64,000 nucleotides of DNA from JBBEBE01 sp040882505 (GTDB taxonomy: Bacteria; Bacteroidota; Rhodothermia; Balneolales; Balneolaceae). Within the stretch, counting starts at the first letter, position 1. The number at the start of each line of letters is the position of its first letter. Where the stretch lies: positions 248,001 through 312,000 of the forward strand of contig JBBEBE010000005.1 in NCBI GenBank assembly GCA_040882505.1, in the 5' to 3' direction. Position numbers and translations under genes: made by a program. The notes under the pieces are model-generated. The model did not search any database. It saw only the letters and a program-made list of their open reading frames with translations, and had not been told where the DNA came from. Below are positions 16,886-26,628 of the stretch, piece after piece.

Positions 16886-17344
16886 ATGACACTGAAAGAG
16901 CGGATTTTGGCAGACATGAAAGAGGCGATGAAAGGCAAGCAGAAGGATCGCCTTCGCGTTTTGCGTTCTCTGAAATCGAAACTCATGGAGCGCGAAATTG
17001 ACGAGCGAAAGGGTGGAGATGCAACGCTTACCGATGAACAGGTTCTGGATGTGTTGGTAAAATCTGCCAAACAGCGTCGCGAGTCGATCGAGCAGTTTGA
17101 ACAGGCCGGCCGGGACGAATTGGTTCAACAAGAGAAATCCGAGTTGGTCATTATCGAATCGTACCTTCCGGAGACACTCAGTGAGGAGGAGATCCGAAAA
17201 ATCGTGAAAGAGGTTCTCTCTGAAACAGGTGCGAGTGATATGTCTGATATGGGACGTGTCATGGGGAAACTGGTACCCAAATTAAAGGGGCAGGCCGACG
17301 GATCGGTGATCAGTCGCCTGGTCAAAGAAGAGCTGAACCGGTAA
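16886..17344 (+). CDS. GatB/YqeY domain protein
   Basis: Stand-alone 152-residue helical protein of the YqeY family, similar to the tail domain of GatB that contacts tRNA. Visible parts are LKERILADMKEAMKGKQKDRLRVLRSLKS, the middle RRESIEQFEQAGRDELVQQEKSEL with ESYLPETLS, and the C-terminal MGRVMGKLVPKLKGQADGSVISRLVKE. Its exact role is unproven. GGGAG lies about 8 bases upstream of the ATG. It is followed by cvpA after 5 bases. Confidence 0.9.
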   Translation: MTLKERILADMKEAMKGKQKDRLRVLRSLKSKLMEREIDERKGGDATLTDEQVLDVLVKSAKQRRESIEQFEQAGRDELVQQEKSELVIIESYLPETLSEEEIRKIVKEVLSETGASDMSDMGRVMGKLVPKLKGQADGSVISRLVKEELNR

Positions 17345-17349
17345 CAGGC

Positions 17350-17904
17350 ATGAACCTGTTCGATCTGATCCTGCTTGCGATCCTTCTCTTTTTTTCCGTA
17401 CAGGGATATCGTAACGGGTTGATTCGCGAACTTTTCTCCGTTGCCGGCCTCCTTGCGGCCTTGTGGGTCATGACACACTATCTGGATCCGATGGCACAAT
17501 GGATTCATCTCTTTCTGGATGTTTCTGAAACCGCTCTTCAGGTTGTCGCGGCCTCCATGCTCTTTCTTTCCGTCTATCTGCTTGCTTTGCTACTCGCTCT
17601 GATCATTCAAAAAGTGCTTGAAACCATTCATTTGAATATCATCAATCGTCTGGCCGGTATGATGTTTGGTACCGTAAAAGCCACGCTTTTATTGATGGCA
17701 ATTTTGCTGATCGCAGCCTTGGTCGGAGTTCCCGGACCGGAAACGACGGGCACATCGCTTATTTACCCATTATTGACCGATGCCATTCCGACACTTCTGG
17801 CAGAGTGGATCCCGGGTGGCTGGATCCCCGAATCCTGGTTGAACGCCTCCGTGCCGTCCCATTCGGTGTCACGGATTCGAATCGTGGCCGAAACCCTTCA
17901 ATAG
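17350..17904 (+). CDS. CvpA family membrane protein
   Basis: Inner-membrane protein of 184 residues with about four hydrophobic segments: FDLILLAILLFFSVQGY, ELFSVAGLLAALWVM, ALQVVAASMLFLSVYLLALLLALII and ATLLLMAILLIAALVG. The N-terminal LFDLILLAILLFFSVQGYRNGLIREL is the usual CvpA opening. The family was named for colicin V production and is linked to envelope stress; the molecular function is unknown. It lies between yqeY and tyrS. Confidence 0.87.
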   Translation: MNLFDLILLAILLFFSVQGYRNGLIRELFSVAGLLAALWVMTHYLDPMAQWIHLFLDVSETALQVVAASMLFLSVYLLALLLALIIQKVLETIHLNIINRLAGMMFGTVKATLLLMAILLIAALVGVPGPETTGTSLIYPLLTDAIPTLLAEWIPGGWIPESWLNASVPSHSVSRIRIVAETLQ

Positions 17905-17923
17905 TCAACAGATACAGATACTC

Positions 17924-19144
17924 ATGTCATCATTGCGAACTGTGGATGAACAACTGGAATTGCTTGCAAGAGGTGTGGTCGAGATCCTCCCCGAAGAGGG
18001 ACTGAAAGAACACATCAACCGATCGCATCAGAAAAAGAGACCCCTGCGAGTAAAGTTGGGTTGCGACCCGACCCGTCCGGATCTTCACCTGGGTCATTCC
18101 GTGATCCTGCGAAAATTGAGACAGTTTCAGGATTGTGGTCACCAGGCCATTCTGATCATCGGCGATTTTACGGCACGGATTGGTGATCCATCCGGGCAAA
18201 ACAAAACCCGCCCTCCTCTTACACGAGAAGAGATTGTAGAGAATGCCAAAAGCTATCTTGAACAAGCCGGAAAGATTCTGGATCTGGAACGTTTGGAAAT
18301 CGTCTACAATTCGGAATGGCTCGGGCCACTCACGTTTGATGAAGTGATTCAATTAAGCTCCAGAATGACGGTTGCCCGGATGATCGAGCGGGACGATTTT
18401 TCCAAACGATTCGAAGCAAATGAACCGATCTCCCTGCATGAATTTCTCTATCCATTGGCGCAGGGTCAGGATTCGGTCCACTTGAAAACCGATGTCGAAC
18501 TGGGCGGAACGGATCAAAAATTCAATCTATTGGTTGGGCGTCACCTCCAACAGCTCGACGGGCAGGACCCTCAGATTTGCTTGACAATGCCTCTTCTGGT
18601 TGGAACCGACGGAGAGAAGAAGATGTCCAAGTCGTATGACAACTATATCGGGATATCCGAGGATGCGAACGAGATGTACGGGAAAGTGCTCCGGATACCG
18701 GACGAGCGTATCTCCGAGTGGTATGATCTGTTGACGGATCTTGATGCCGATGAACTCGAAGAGCGCAAACGGGAAGCAGAGGGAAATCCCCGGGATGGCA
18801 AGCACAATCTGGCTCTTCAGATTACCAAACAGTACCACGGAGAAGAGGCTGCAAAAGAAGCCAGAATCTGGTTTGAGCAGGTTGTCATAGAGAAATCTGT
18901 TCCGGAGGATGCCGCCGAATCACGTTTGCCGGCAGGTGTACCCGTCCGTCTGCTTGATATTATCTCTGACCTCGAACTAACGGGGTCGAATGGCGAAAGC
19001 AAACGACTCATGAAGCAGGGTGGCGTCTCCATTGACGAAGAGAAAGTTCAGGATCCAGGGTTCGAGCTCACACTTGAACCGGGAGGGAAGGTGACGCTCA
19101 GAGTAGGCAAGCGAAAATTTGCGATTCTCAAGGCAGATCAGTAA
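17924..19144 (+). CDS. tyrS: Tyrosyl-tRNA synthetase
   Basis: Class I aminoacyl-tRNA synthetase of 406 residues. The first signature appears as LHLGHSV (a HIGH variant, after LGCDPTRPD) and the second as EKKMSKSYDN. The tyrosine pocket region PLAQGQDSVHLKTDVELGGTDQKFN is visible. The C-terminal S4-like RNA-binding domain (SKRLMKQGGVSIDEEKVQDP) is complete. The longer DPSGQNKTRPPLT segment indicates the bacterial TyrZ-like subtype. The start ATG 17924 fits the family. Confidence 0.95.
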   Translation: MSSLRTVDEQLELLARGVVEILPEEGLKEHINRSHQKKRPLRVKLGCDPTRPDLHLGHSVILRKLRQFQDCGHQAILIIGDFTARIGDPSGQNKTRPPLTREEIVENAKSYLEQAGKILDLERLEIVYNSEWLGPLTFDEVIQLSSRMTVARMIERDDFSKRFEANEPISLHEFLYPLAQGQDSVHLKTDVELGGTDQKFNLLVGRHLQQLDGQDPQICLTMPLLVGTDGEKKMSKSYDNYIGISEDANEMYGKVLRIPDERISEWYDLLTDLDADELEERKREAEGNPRDGKHNLALQITKQYHGEEAAKEARIWFEQVVIEKSVPEDAAESRLPAGVPVRLLDIISDLELTGSNGESKRLMKQGGVSIDEEKVQDPGFELTLEPGGKVTLRVGKRKFAILKADQ

Positions 19145-19155
19145 TTCATGTCGAA

Positions 19156-19167
19156 CCGCAGCTGCGG
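19156..19167. promoter_or_regulatory. Candidate MarR operator upstream of marR-type gene
   Basis: CCGCAGCTGCGG is a perfect 12-base palindrome in the 58-base gap after tyrS, 35 bases before the regulator start. MarR proteins commonly bind palindromes near their own promoters, so autoregulation is plausible but unproven. Confidence 0.35.
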
Positions 19168-19202
19168 ATTTGGTGATGGATTGTTCGAATGAATGGAGAG
19201 AT

Positions 19203-19667
19203 ATGGGAACCAAGTACGAGGGCGACGAGAAAGATGTTCAGACCTTGAATACATACATCAAGTTCATGCGTGCGTACGAGAGCATGAATGCCCGTCTGGT
19301 TCGCCATCTTTCCGAACACTCGTTGACCCAGAGTCAGTTCGGTACACTGGAGGTGCTCCATCATCTCGGACCGTTGAATCAACGGACCATTGGCGAAAAG
19401 TTGCTCAAAAGTGGTGGCAATATTACCCTCGTCATAGACAATCTGGAGCGACAGGGGTGGGTCGAACGACGGCGAGACCGTAAAGATCGCCGATCACTGG
19501 TCATTCACCTGACCCCGAAAGGTCGAACCTTCATCACGGACCTCTTTCCAAAACATCTGGAAAAGATTCGAGAGGAATTTTCGGTGCTTAGTGACCATGA
19601 AATGGATGATCTTTCCACCGTCTGTCTCAAATTGGGCAATGCAGGACGCCGGGAAGAGGAATCGTAA
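19203..19667 (+). CDS. MarR family transcriptional regulator
   Basis: Winged-helix dimeric regulator of 154 residues, starting MGTKYEGDEKDVQTLNTYIKF with GGAGAG about 2 to 7 bases upstream. The HTH is in LTQSQFGTLEVLHHLGPLNQRTIGEKLLKSGGNITLVIDNLE, and the wing RQGWVERRRDRKDRRSLVIHLTPKG carries the family Asp-Arg-Arg. The frame is open further upstream and overlaps tyrS, but that part is not MarR-like. Ligand and targets are unknown. The gene shares its strand with tyrS and comEC. Confidence 0.9.
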   Translation: MGTKYEGDEKDVQTLNTYIKFMRAYESMNARLVRHLSEHSLTQSQFGTLEVLHHLGPLNQRTIGEKLLKSGGNITLVIDNLERQGWVERRRDRKDRRSLVIHLTPKGRTFITDLFPKHLEKIREEFSVLSDHEMDDLSTVCLKLGNAGRREEES

Positions 19668-19766
19668 GTCGTTGATTTCGATCCGTCGAACGCCAGTTTT
19701 CCAAAGATCCGGTGATCCATTGTAAGGTTTGTTGTCTCGGGGGCTCTTGTCAGAAAAGGGTCTCCC

Positions 19767-22142
19767 ATGCAGGCTCCGTCCCTGACCATTTACCACCCGA
19801 TCCCGCGTCTGGCGATTCTCTGTTTGTTGGGATTGACCACCGGTTTGCTGACCGAGCCATGGATGGGTCGGTTCAGCCGGATCCTTCCACTCCTCTGTCT
19901 CCTGCTTCTTGTTCCATCCCTTCTCTCCATTCGTGCACGCTCACCGATTGGCCGGTACACTCGACTGTGTTGTACGCTTGCGTTGATCTTGTTTGCAGTC
20001 TGGAGAAGTGTAGAACCCATCCAACAACACCGTGACCAGGAAGAGTGGATCGAACGGTATCTTGTACCGGTGGATCGGCCGGTTACCATGTCGGGCATCG
20101 TTAGACAGAAGGGCCAGACACGTCGTGGAAGGGATTGGATGATCCTGGAGATTCTAGTCGTTTCCCTGGAGGAAACCAGTACGCACGGGAAAGGACGGAT
20201 ACGATTGTACGCGCATGAAACAGACATGTCCATGGAGGCGTACAAAATTGGCGATCGAGTGGTCTCTTCCGTGCACCAGATTCGGCAATCCCGAATCCGT
20301 GCCCCACATCTATTCGACCCGCAGGCATGGAGGGTACGAGAGGGGTTTCATGCCGAAGCCACTCTGTTGGAGATCTTTTCTGTCGAAAAACCATGGCCTG
20401 TTGAATGGACCCATCGGTTGTCAACAACCGCATCCCGGATTCGCGCTCAACTGAGCCGAATTCCAATCGATGAACCCATGAAATCCGTTCTCCGTGCGTT
20501 GCTGACGGGGGATCGTTCGGGTTTGGATCCCGTAACAGAAGCACAACTGTCCAGGGCCGGAGTGTCTCATCTCATGGCCGTATCCGGTCTCCACGTTGGA
20601 TTAATTGTGGCTCCCTTTTGGTGGCTGTTCGTAAAATTCCGTTGGCACTGGAGCGGGCTACTGATCTGGATCGGAACCGGTTGTGTCCTCCTGCTCTATG
20701 TAGAAATTGCAGAACAGAGCCCGTCGGTTTCCCGAGCTGCCTTGATGAGCTGGTTGGCAGGATTGCTCATGATACCGATGCGGCGACTTCCGACTACACA
20801 TTTGCTGCTGTTGGCTGGAATGATCTTGCTGCTGTGGAGACCGGTCTGGATCCAACATCCAGGATTCCAACTGTCCATGGTTGCTGTGTGGTCCATACGG
20901 ATCCTGTATGCTCCTGTCGAAAGAAAGCTGAGATCGTTCGTATCGAGTACGTGGTTCCGAAAGGTGCTGTCCATGGTATTGATGACAGCCATACTCCAGG
21001 TTGCCTTGGCTCCATTCCTTGTCTGGTGGTTTGGAGAGATCTCGGTCGTAGCACCTCTTGCCAACGTGTTGGTGGTTCCACTTGTTCCTCTTGTCACCCT
21101 GTCGGGTTGGGGGTGGGTCCTGTTGAATGCACTGCACCTGGATGGAGGGGTTTTGGTCGGGATGGTTGAATGGGTGATCCTGTGGATCCTCTACTGGACA
21201 GAGCATTTATCGACGTTGTCCTGGGCGACACGGGTACCCGGTTGGTGGGTTTGGATCGTGTTGGTACCCGCACTTGTCCTGAGTACAAAGGGATATACAT
21301 GGATACTGGACAGCCAGAAACGCACATGGTATGGGTACATGATGTTGCTATTGCTGGTCTTTGAATCTTATTCACACATCGCACAGAGACACCAGCTTGT
21401 TGTGACCGTATTGGATGTGGGGCAGGGGGATGCGATACACATACAAACCCCGAACGGGTTGCATCTACTTGTCGATGCCGGGCCGAAACAGGCCGCCGAA
21501 CAGGTATTGATTCCCTATCTGAACGCTTCCGGGGTGGAACGAATCGATACATTGCTGCTCACTCACCCACATGCCGATCATACGGGCGGGGTGCTCTCCC
21601 TGAGCGAGGAGATGGCGATCGGGAGTATCGTTCGCGCTTCGCGGGCCGACAGCGATGCGTCTGCCGAATCCCTGGATATGTTGGGTGTCCCGATCCAAGT
21701 GCTCGATGGCGGAGAGATATGGGAGATGGATCCGGCTCTTCGACTCTATGTTCTCGATACCCGGGTGGTGGACGCGACGGTGAACAACCGATCCTTGGTG
21801 ATCAAGCTGGTCTATGGCGAGACATCGTTTCTGCTTACCGGGGATGCCGAACGCAGGCAGGAGTCGGATCTTGTGCGAACGTATGGAACGTGGCTGGGGG
21901 TGGACGTGTTGAAGGCAGGACATCATGGATCGAAAACCAGTTCACAACGACTCTTTCTTCGTTTCGTGGATCCGTCTTGGACGATCATATCGGCTGGCTG
22001 GATGAATCGGTACGGGCACCCGCACCGGGAGACTCTCGAACGGTTGCATCGTCAAGGGTCGGATGTACGGATGACGGCCGGGTCGGGAGCCGTACGAATG
22101 GTCAGTGACGGATCTGGAATCGATCTGGTTCGCTGGAAGTGA
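19767..22142 (+). CDS. comEC: ComEC/Rec2 family DNA-uptake channel protein
   Basis: Inner-membrane protein that imports single-stranded DNA in natural transformation. It is 791 residues and full length. The N-terminus has membrane segments and a DUF4131 region (about 1-180). The competence domain follows, with ALLTGDRSGLDPVTEAQLSRAGVSHLMAVSGLHVGL and many membrane helices. The C-terminal metallo-beta-lactamase domain has VLDVGQGDAIHIQTP and LLLTHPHADHTGG, then TGDAE and KAGHHGSKTS. No other competence gene is in the window, so transformability is an inference. Confidence 0.93.
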   Translation: MQAPSLTIYHPIPRLAILCLLGLTTGLLTEPWMGRFSRILPLLCLLLLVPSLLSIRARSPIGRYTRLCCTLALILFAVWRSVEPIQQHRDQEEWIERYLVPVDRPVTMSGIVRQKGQTRRGRDWMILEILVVSLEETSTHGKGRIRLYAHETDMSMEAYKIGDRVVSSVHQIRQSRIRAPHLFDPQAWRVREGFHAEATLLEIFSVEKPWPVEWTHRLSTTASRIRAQLSRIPIDEPMKSVLRALLTGDRSGLDPVTEAQLSRAGVSHLMAVSGLHVGLIVAPFWWLFVKFRWHWSGLLIWIGTGCVLLLYVEIAEQSPSVSRAALMSWLAGLLMIPMRRLPTTHLLLLAGMILLLWRPVWIQHPGFQLSMVAVWSIRILYAPVERKLRSFVSSTWFRKVLSMVLMTAILQVALAPFLVWWFGEISVVAPLANVLVVPLVPLVTLSGWGWVLLNALHLDGGVLVGMVEWVILWILYWTEHLSTLSWATRVPGWWVWIVLVPALVLSTKGYTWILDSQKRTWYGYMMLLLLVFESYSHIAQRHQLVVTVLDVGQGDAIHIQTPNGLHLLVDAGPKQAAEQVLIPYLNASGVERIDTLLLTHPHADHTGGVLSLSEEMAIGSIVRASRADSDASAESLDMLGVPIQVLDGGEIWEMDPALRLYVLDTRVVDATVNNRSLVIKLVYGETSFLLTGDAERRQESDLVRTYGTWLGVDVLKAGHHGSKTSSQRLFLRFVDPSWTIISAGWMNRYGHPHRETLERLHRQGSDVRMTAGSGAVRMVSDGSGIDLVRWK

Positions 22143-22213
22143 TTGTCGGTTTGAATGCGAGACCGTGAAGATTTAACTTCATACTCACCCCGTGAACCGG
22201 AGAGACGATCCCG

Positions 22214-22432
22214 ATGAGTGAAGAGAAGAAACCGACATTTGAAGAGGCCTTGAACCAGTTGGAAACGGTGGTCAAGCGACTCGAAGATCCTGACGTGTCG
22301 CTCGAGGAGTCGATTGAGCTCTACGAGCAGGGAATGAAGCTCTCTGCATTCTGCAACGAGACGTTGGAGAATGCAGCGCTTCGCATAGAAAAGCTCCATC
22401 CGGATTCTTCCGGAGGAGAGAGCCCGCAATAG
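22214..22432 (+). CDS. xseB: Exodeoxyribonuclease VII small subunit
   Basis: This 72-residue coiled protein has the XseB pattern: FEEALNQLETVVKRLEDPDVSLEESIELYEQGMKL, then CNETLENAALRIEKL. It partners with XseA in single-strand DNA degradation; xseA is not in the window. It lies 9 bases upstream of dxs, a common arrangement. Confidence 0.93.
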   Translation: MSEEKKPTFEEALNQLETVVKRLEDPDVSLEESIELYEQGMKLSAFCNETLENAALRIEKLHPDSSGGESPQ

Positions 22433-22441
22433 CCCGAACGT

Positions 22442-24361
22442 ATGAGTAGAGAGAATGTGAAGACCGGTCCCTTGTTATCCGGTATTCGGAGCCCGGCCGA
22501 TCTGAGGCGATTGCGACCGGATCAGCTTGTACAGGTATGTGACGAACTTCGGGAATACATCATCGAAACGGTCTCCATTCATGGCGGTCATTTTGGAGCC
22601 AGCCTCGGAGTCGTCGAACTCACGACGGCACTTCACTACGTCTATCACACACCGAACGATCGGTTGATTTGGGATGTCGGACACCAGGCGTACGGGCATA
22701 AAATTTTAACGGGTCGTCGGGAAGAGTTTCACACCAACCGCCTGTATCATGGGTTGTCCGGCTTTCCCAAACGGAGTGAGAGCGAGTATGACGCATTCGG
22801 AGTCGGCCACTCCAGTACCTCTATTTCGGCGGCTCTTGGAATGGCCGTGGCAAGAGATCTGGACCAAGCCGACCGGAAAGTGGTCGCGGTCATCGGAGAC
22901 GGAGCGATGACAGCAGGCATGGCATTCGAGGCGATGAACAATGCCGGTGCGATGGATCGGGATTTACTGGTGGTTCTCAATGACAACAACATGTCGATCG
23001 ATCCCAATGTGGGGGCACTCAAGGAGTACCTGGCCGAAATTACCACCAGCAAAACGTTTAACAAGGTACGAGACGAAATTTATGACCTGCTGGGTCATTT
23101 CAAGGGTGCCGGCGAGAAGATGCGCAAAGCAGCATCGCGGCTGGAGCGAGCCGTCACGGCCGCGGTGACTCCCGGTGCTCTTTTCCAGGCCCTCGGATTC
23201 AAGTACTACGGTCCCGTGGATGGGCACAATATCGATACTCTTCGCCGTCATCTGGAAGATTTGAGAACCATATCGGGCCCCAAACTTCTCCATGTTGTCA
23301 CCGTCAAAGGGAAGGGATTTGCACCGGCCGAACGGGAACAGACCAAGTGGCACGCTCAGAGCAGTCCATTTGACAAGATCACCGGAAAATCTCTGGCTGA
23401 ACCGACCAGGAAACCATCCCCGCCCAAGTATCAGGATGTATTTGGCGATGCGTTGGTCGAATTGGCAGAACAGGATCCGTCCATTGTGGCTATTACGCCG
23501 GCCATGCCGTCCGGTTCCAGTGTTTGGCCCATGATGAACCGGTTCCCGGATCGCGCGTTCGACGTCGGGATTGCCGAACAGCATGCCATCACGTTTGCAG
23601 CCGGACTTGCTGCAGAAGGGAAACATCCGTTTGCAGCTCTCTATTCCACATTTCTGCAGCGAGGGTATGATCAAATTGTACACGATGTGGCCATTCAAAA
23701 TCTGTCGGTTACATACTGTATTGATCGGGCTGGAGTGGTGGGTGCAGATGGGCCCACACATCACGGTCTTTATGATGTCTCGTACCTGAGGTCGGTCCCC
23801 AACATCGTGGTTTGCTCCCCGATGGATGAACAGGATTTACGGAATTTGATGTATAGTTCCACTCGTCACAGAGAGACATCCTGGGCAATTCGGTACCCTC
23901 GAGGTCGTGCTACCGGGATGGACATTCGGAGAGAATTCAAGGAGATCGTCCCCGGAAAGGGTCGTGAAATCCGACGGGGAGAGGAGATCGCAATTCTTTC
24001 ATTCGGTCCAATCGGAAATTATGTTGCAGAGATCCTCCCGGAACTGGAGCGGGACGGGCTTTCGCCGGGACATTATGACATGCGGTTTGCAAAACCGTTG
24101 GATCTGGAGTTGTTGAATCATATTGTCGAGGAGTATGAGTATCTGATTACCCTGGAAGACGGAACCGAATTGGGTGGCTTCGGCTCGGCCGTTGCCGAAG
24201 CACTGATTTCTCGTACGGATCGAATTCCCGTGCGGATTCTGGGTGTTCCGGATCGGGTCATTGAACACGGTACCCAGCGAGAACTTCATGACGAGATCGG
24301 GATCGGACCGTACGGAATTGCAGAAGCGGTCCGATCGGCACATCAACAGTTGGTGAAGTAG
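22442..24361 (+). CDS. dxs: 1-deoxy-D-xylulose-5-phosphate synthase
   Basis: Thiamine-diphosphate enzyme that joins pyruvate and glyceraldehyde-3-phosphate, the first step of the MEP isoprenoid pathway. The 639 residues contain the early motif HGGHFGASLGVVELT, GVGHSSTSISAALGMA and the ThDP motif GDGAMTAGMAFEAMNNAG...LNDNNMSI. The transketolase central part has GIAEQHAITFAAGLA and DRAGVVGADGPTHHG. The C-terminal domain is complete (LEDGTELGGFGSAVAE). It sits between xseB and queA. Confidence 0.97.
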   Translation: MSRENVKTGPLLSGIRSPADLRRLRPDQLVQVCDELREYIIETVSIHGGHFGASLGVVELTTALHYVYHTPNDRLIWDVGHQAYGHKILTGRREEFHTNRLYHGLSGFPKRSESEYDAFGVGHSSTSISAALGMAVARDLDQADRKVVAVIGDGAMTAGMAFEAMNNAGAMDRDLLVVLNDNNMSIDPNVGALKEYLAEITTSKTFNKVRDEIYDLLGHFKGAGEKMRKAASRLERAVTAAVTPGALFQALGFKYYGPVDGHNIDTLRRHLEDLRTISGPKLLHVVTVKGKGFAPAEREQTKWHAQSSPFDKITGKSLAEPTRKPSPPKYQDVFGDALVELAEQDPSIVAITPAMPSGSSVWPMMNRFPDRAFDVGIAEQHAITFAAGLAAEGKHPFAALYSTFLQRGYDQIVHDVAIQNLSVTYCIDRAGVVGADGPTHHGLYDVSYLRSVPNIVVCSPMDEQDLRNLMYSSTRHRETSWAIRYPRGRATGMDIRREFKEIVPGKGREIRRGEEIAILSFGPIGNYVAEILPELERDGLSPGHYDMRFAKPLDLELLNHIVEEYEYLITLEDGTELGGFGSAVAEALISRTDRIPVRILGVPDRVIEHGTQRELHDEIGIGPYGIAEAVRSAHQQLVK

Positions 24362-24371
24362 GGAGCCTTTC

Positions 24372-25373
24372 GTGTCGTATGAGCTTGAAGATTTTGACTA
24401 CGAACTGCCCGAGTCCCTGATTGCACAGCGACCCGTCACTCCTCGTGACCACTCGCGACTTCTGGTCTATGACCGGGAGAGCCGGACCATCACGGACAGT
24501 CACTTTTATGACCTTCCGAATTGGTTGCCACGTGATACCACATTGGTGGCCAACAACAGCAAGGTCGAAAAATGCCGGCTATTGTTTGATGGAGGAAAAC
24601 GGGAGATATTTGCCACTCGTGTCATCCATCCAACGATGCTCGAAGCGATGACTCGACCCGGACGCCACTTCCGGAAAGGGAAAAAAGTGGCCTTGACGGA
24701 TCAGCTGACGGCGGAGGTTCTGGATGTCTCACCGGATGGATTGCGTACTCTTGAATTGAGCCACCCTCTTGATGACCCCATCTTTGACGACGTTCGTTCT
24801 ACGCCATTTCCACCCTACATTCGACAGGACGAATCTCTCTCCGAAAGATACCAGACTGTCTTTGCCCGGGATTCCGGAAGCAAAGCGGCGCCGACAGCCG
24901 GCCTTCACTTTACACCGGAGCTCATTCAGTCACTGAAGAGGCAGGGAGTGTCCTGGGAAGAGGTAACACTGCATGTAGGCCTTGGAACGTTTTCACCTGT
25001 CAAAACAGATCGAATCGAGGATCATGTCATGCACAGTGAGTGGTATCAAATCGATGCCGATACAGCGGAACGGTTGAATCGGGCCCCTCATATCACGGCT
25101 GTCGGTACGACGTCGGTACGAGTGTTGGAATCGGCTGCAGACCGGATGGGGAATCTTCGGGGAGAGGTCGGGGAGACCGATATTTTCATCAAACCGGGGG
25201 ATCCATTCAGACGAGTTCAGTCATTGATCACCAATTTTCACCTGCCCAAGAGCACACTCTTGATGCTGGTGTCTGCCATGACGGGTCTGGATGAAATGCA
25301 CCGAATCTATCGACATGCCGTCCGCGAGTCGTACAGGTTCTACTCATTCGGCGATGCCATGTTGATTCGGTAG
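24372..25373 (+). CDS. queA: S-adenosylmethionine:tRNA ribosyltransferase-isomerase (QueA)
   Basis: Makes epoxyqueuosine at the wobble position of GUN tRNAs by transferring the ribosyl part of SAM. The 333 residues start at GTG. Family motifs include FDYELPESLIAQRPVTPRDHSRLLV, LVANNSKV, PPYIRQ...ERYQTVFA, KAAPTAGLHFTPEL, THVGLGTF-like LHVGLGTFSPV and TNFHLPKSTLLMLVSA. It follows dxs by 10 bases. The protein is slightly shorter than E. coli QueA but complete. Confidence 0.95.
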   Translation: MSYELEDFDYELPESLIAQRPVTPRDHSRLLVYDRESRTITDSHFYDLPNWLPRDTTLVANNSKVEKCRLLFDGGKREIFATRVIHPTMLEAMTRPGRHFRKGKKVALTDQLTAEVLDVSPDGLRTLELSHPLDDPIFDDVRSTPFPPYIRQDESLSERYQTVFARDSGSKAAPTAGLHFTPELIQSLKRQGVSWEEVTLHVGLGTFSPVKTDRIEDHVMHSEWYQIDADTAERLNRAPHITAVGTTSVRVLESAADRMGNLRGEVGETDIFIKPGDPFRRVQSLITNFHLPKSTLLMLVSAMTGLDEMHRIYRHAVRESYRFYSFGDAMLIR

Positions 25374-25411
25374 CCACGTGAAGGATTAAATCGGAAATAA
25401 CAGATAGAGGT

Positions 25412-26389
25412 ATGGACATGTCGAGCAGTCTCAAGATGGTTGTACTGGATGGTTATACATTGAATCCCGGAGATTTGAGCTGGAAGACGTTGCAAGCCCG
25501 CGGGGAGTTGACGGTTTACGACCGTACGCCGAAAGAGAAGGTGGTTCCGCGCAGTGAGGGAGCTACGGTCCTGTTTACCAACAAAACGCCGATTACCGGA
25601 GAGATGATGCAGCAACTACCGGATCTTTCATATATCGGGGTCATGGCAACCGGATTTGACCAGGTCGATGTACAAGCAGCTCGGGAACAAGGAGTTACTG
25701 TCTCCAATGCAGCTGGATACAGCACGGATTCCGTTGCCCAGCTGGTCTTTGCGCTTTTGTTGGAGCTTTGTCACCATACCCGCGTACACAGTGACCAGGT
25801 CATGGACGGGGCATGGTGTCGGTCCAAAGATTTCTCCTTCTGGAATCACTCACTTGTGGAGTTGAGCGGGAAGACCATGGGAATTATCGGGTTTGGTACG
25901 ATCGGTCAACGGGTGGCCGATATTGCCACCGGTTTTGGGATGAACCTGTTGGGTCATCGGCGAACTCCCGATGACCAATCGGCGAGAAGCAACTTCCGAT
26001 GGGCAAGCATTGACGAGATTTTGGAAGCATCGGACGTCCTGTCCCTTCACTGTCCGCTGGTACCGGAAACCGAAGGGTTAATATCGACGGATTCGTTGAA
26101 ACGGATGCAATCGTCTGCGTTTCTGATCAATACATCACGTGGTGCAGTCATTGATGAACCGGCGCTTCGGGTAGCCCTTGAAGAGGGAGAAATTGCGGGC
26201 GCCGGTCTGGATGTGCTCTCTTCCGAGCCGCCTTCGACCGATCATCCACTTCTGGGCGCTCCAAACTGTGTAATGACTCCGCATTTTGCCTGGGCAACGG
26301 TCGAGTCACGTCAACGCCTCATGGAGATCGTTGTTCAAAATCTGGATGCATTTTTGAAAGGAGAGCCGGAAAATGTGGTGAATGGATGA
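25412..26389 (+). CDS. D-2-hydroxyacid dehydrogenase (glycerate/hydroxypyruvate type)
   Basis: NAD(P)-dependent dehydrogenase of 325 residues. The Rossmann motif GIIGFGTIGQRV spans 157-168. The catalytic set is Arg243 (NTSRGAVIDE), Glu272 (LSSEPP) and His291 (MTPHFAW). The closest family pattern is glycerate dehydrogenase or hydroxypyruvate reductase, but the true substrate cannot be read from the sequence. It is convergent with the following small gene, with two bases between the stops. Confidence 0.88.
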   Translation: MDMSSSLKMVVLDGYTLNPGDLSWKTLQARGELTVYDRTPKEKVVPRSEGATVLFTNKTPITGEMMQQLPDLSYIGVMATGFDQVDVQAAREQGVTVSNAAGYSTDSVAQLVFALLLELCHHTRVHSDQVMDGAWCRSKDFSFWNHSLVELSGKTMGIIGFGTIGQRVADIATGFGMNLLGHRRTPDDQSARSNFRWASIDEILEASDVLSLHCPLVPETEGLISTDSLKRMQSSAFLINTSRGAVIDEPALRVALEEGEIAGAGLDVLSSEPPSTDHPLLGAPNCVMTPHFAWATVESRQRLMEIVVQNLDAFLKGEPENVVNG

Positions 26390-26391
26390 CG

Positions 26392-26628
26392 TCAAGGGGT
26401 GGTGTCCGACTCCCCGTTCTCCTCGTCATGACCCCGTTTGTAGGCGTGTAGAATCTTCTGATTCATGTGTCGTTTGTAGAAGGTATACTCATACTCGCTT
26501 ACCGTAAAACCGGACTGGAATGTACCGTCGTTGCACAGAACCTGTAGTCGTTTGGGATTTTCGGTCGTATGAATCTCCACGGAAATGGATCCGATCCGGT
26601 ACGACTCCAGTGGCTCTTCGTTACTCAT
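26392..26628 (-). CDS. Small protein of unknown function (78 aa)
   Basis: I do not recognise it. It is a soluble acidic protein with a beta-like N-terminal half (IGSISVEIHTTENPKRLQVL, then NDGTFQSGFTVSEYEYTFY) and a basic then acidic C-terminus. It overlaps the upstream thioredoxin-like gene by four bases (ATGA at 26625-26628), which supports co-translation and a shared role. Confidence 0.65.
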   Translation of the reverse strand: MSNEEPLESYRIGSISVEIHTTENPKRLQVLCNDGTFQSGFTVSEYEYTFYKRHMNQKILHAYKRGHDEENGESDTTP

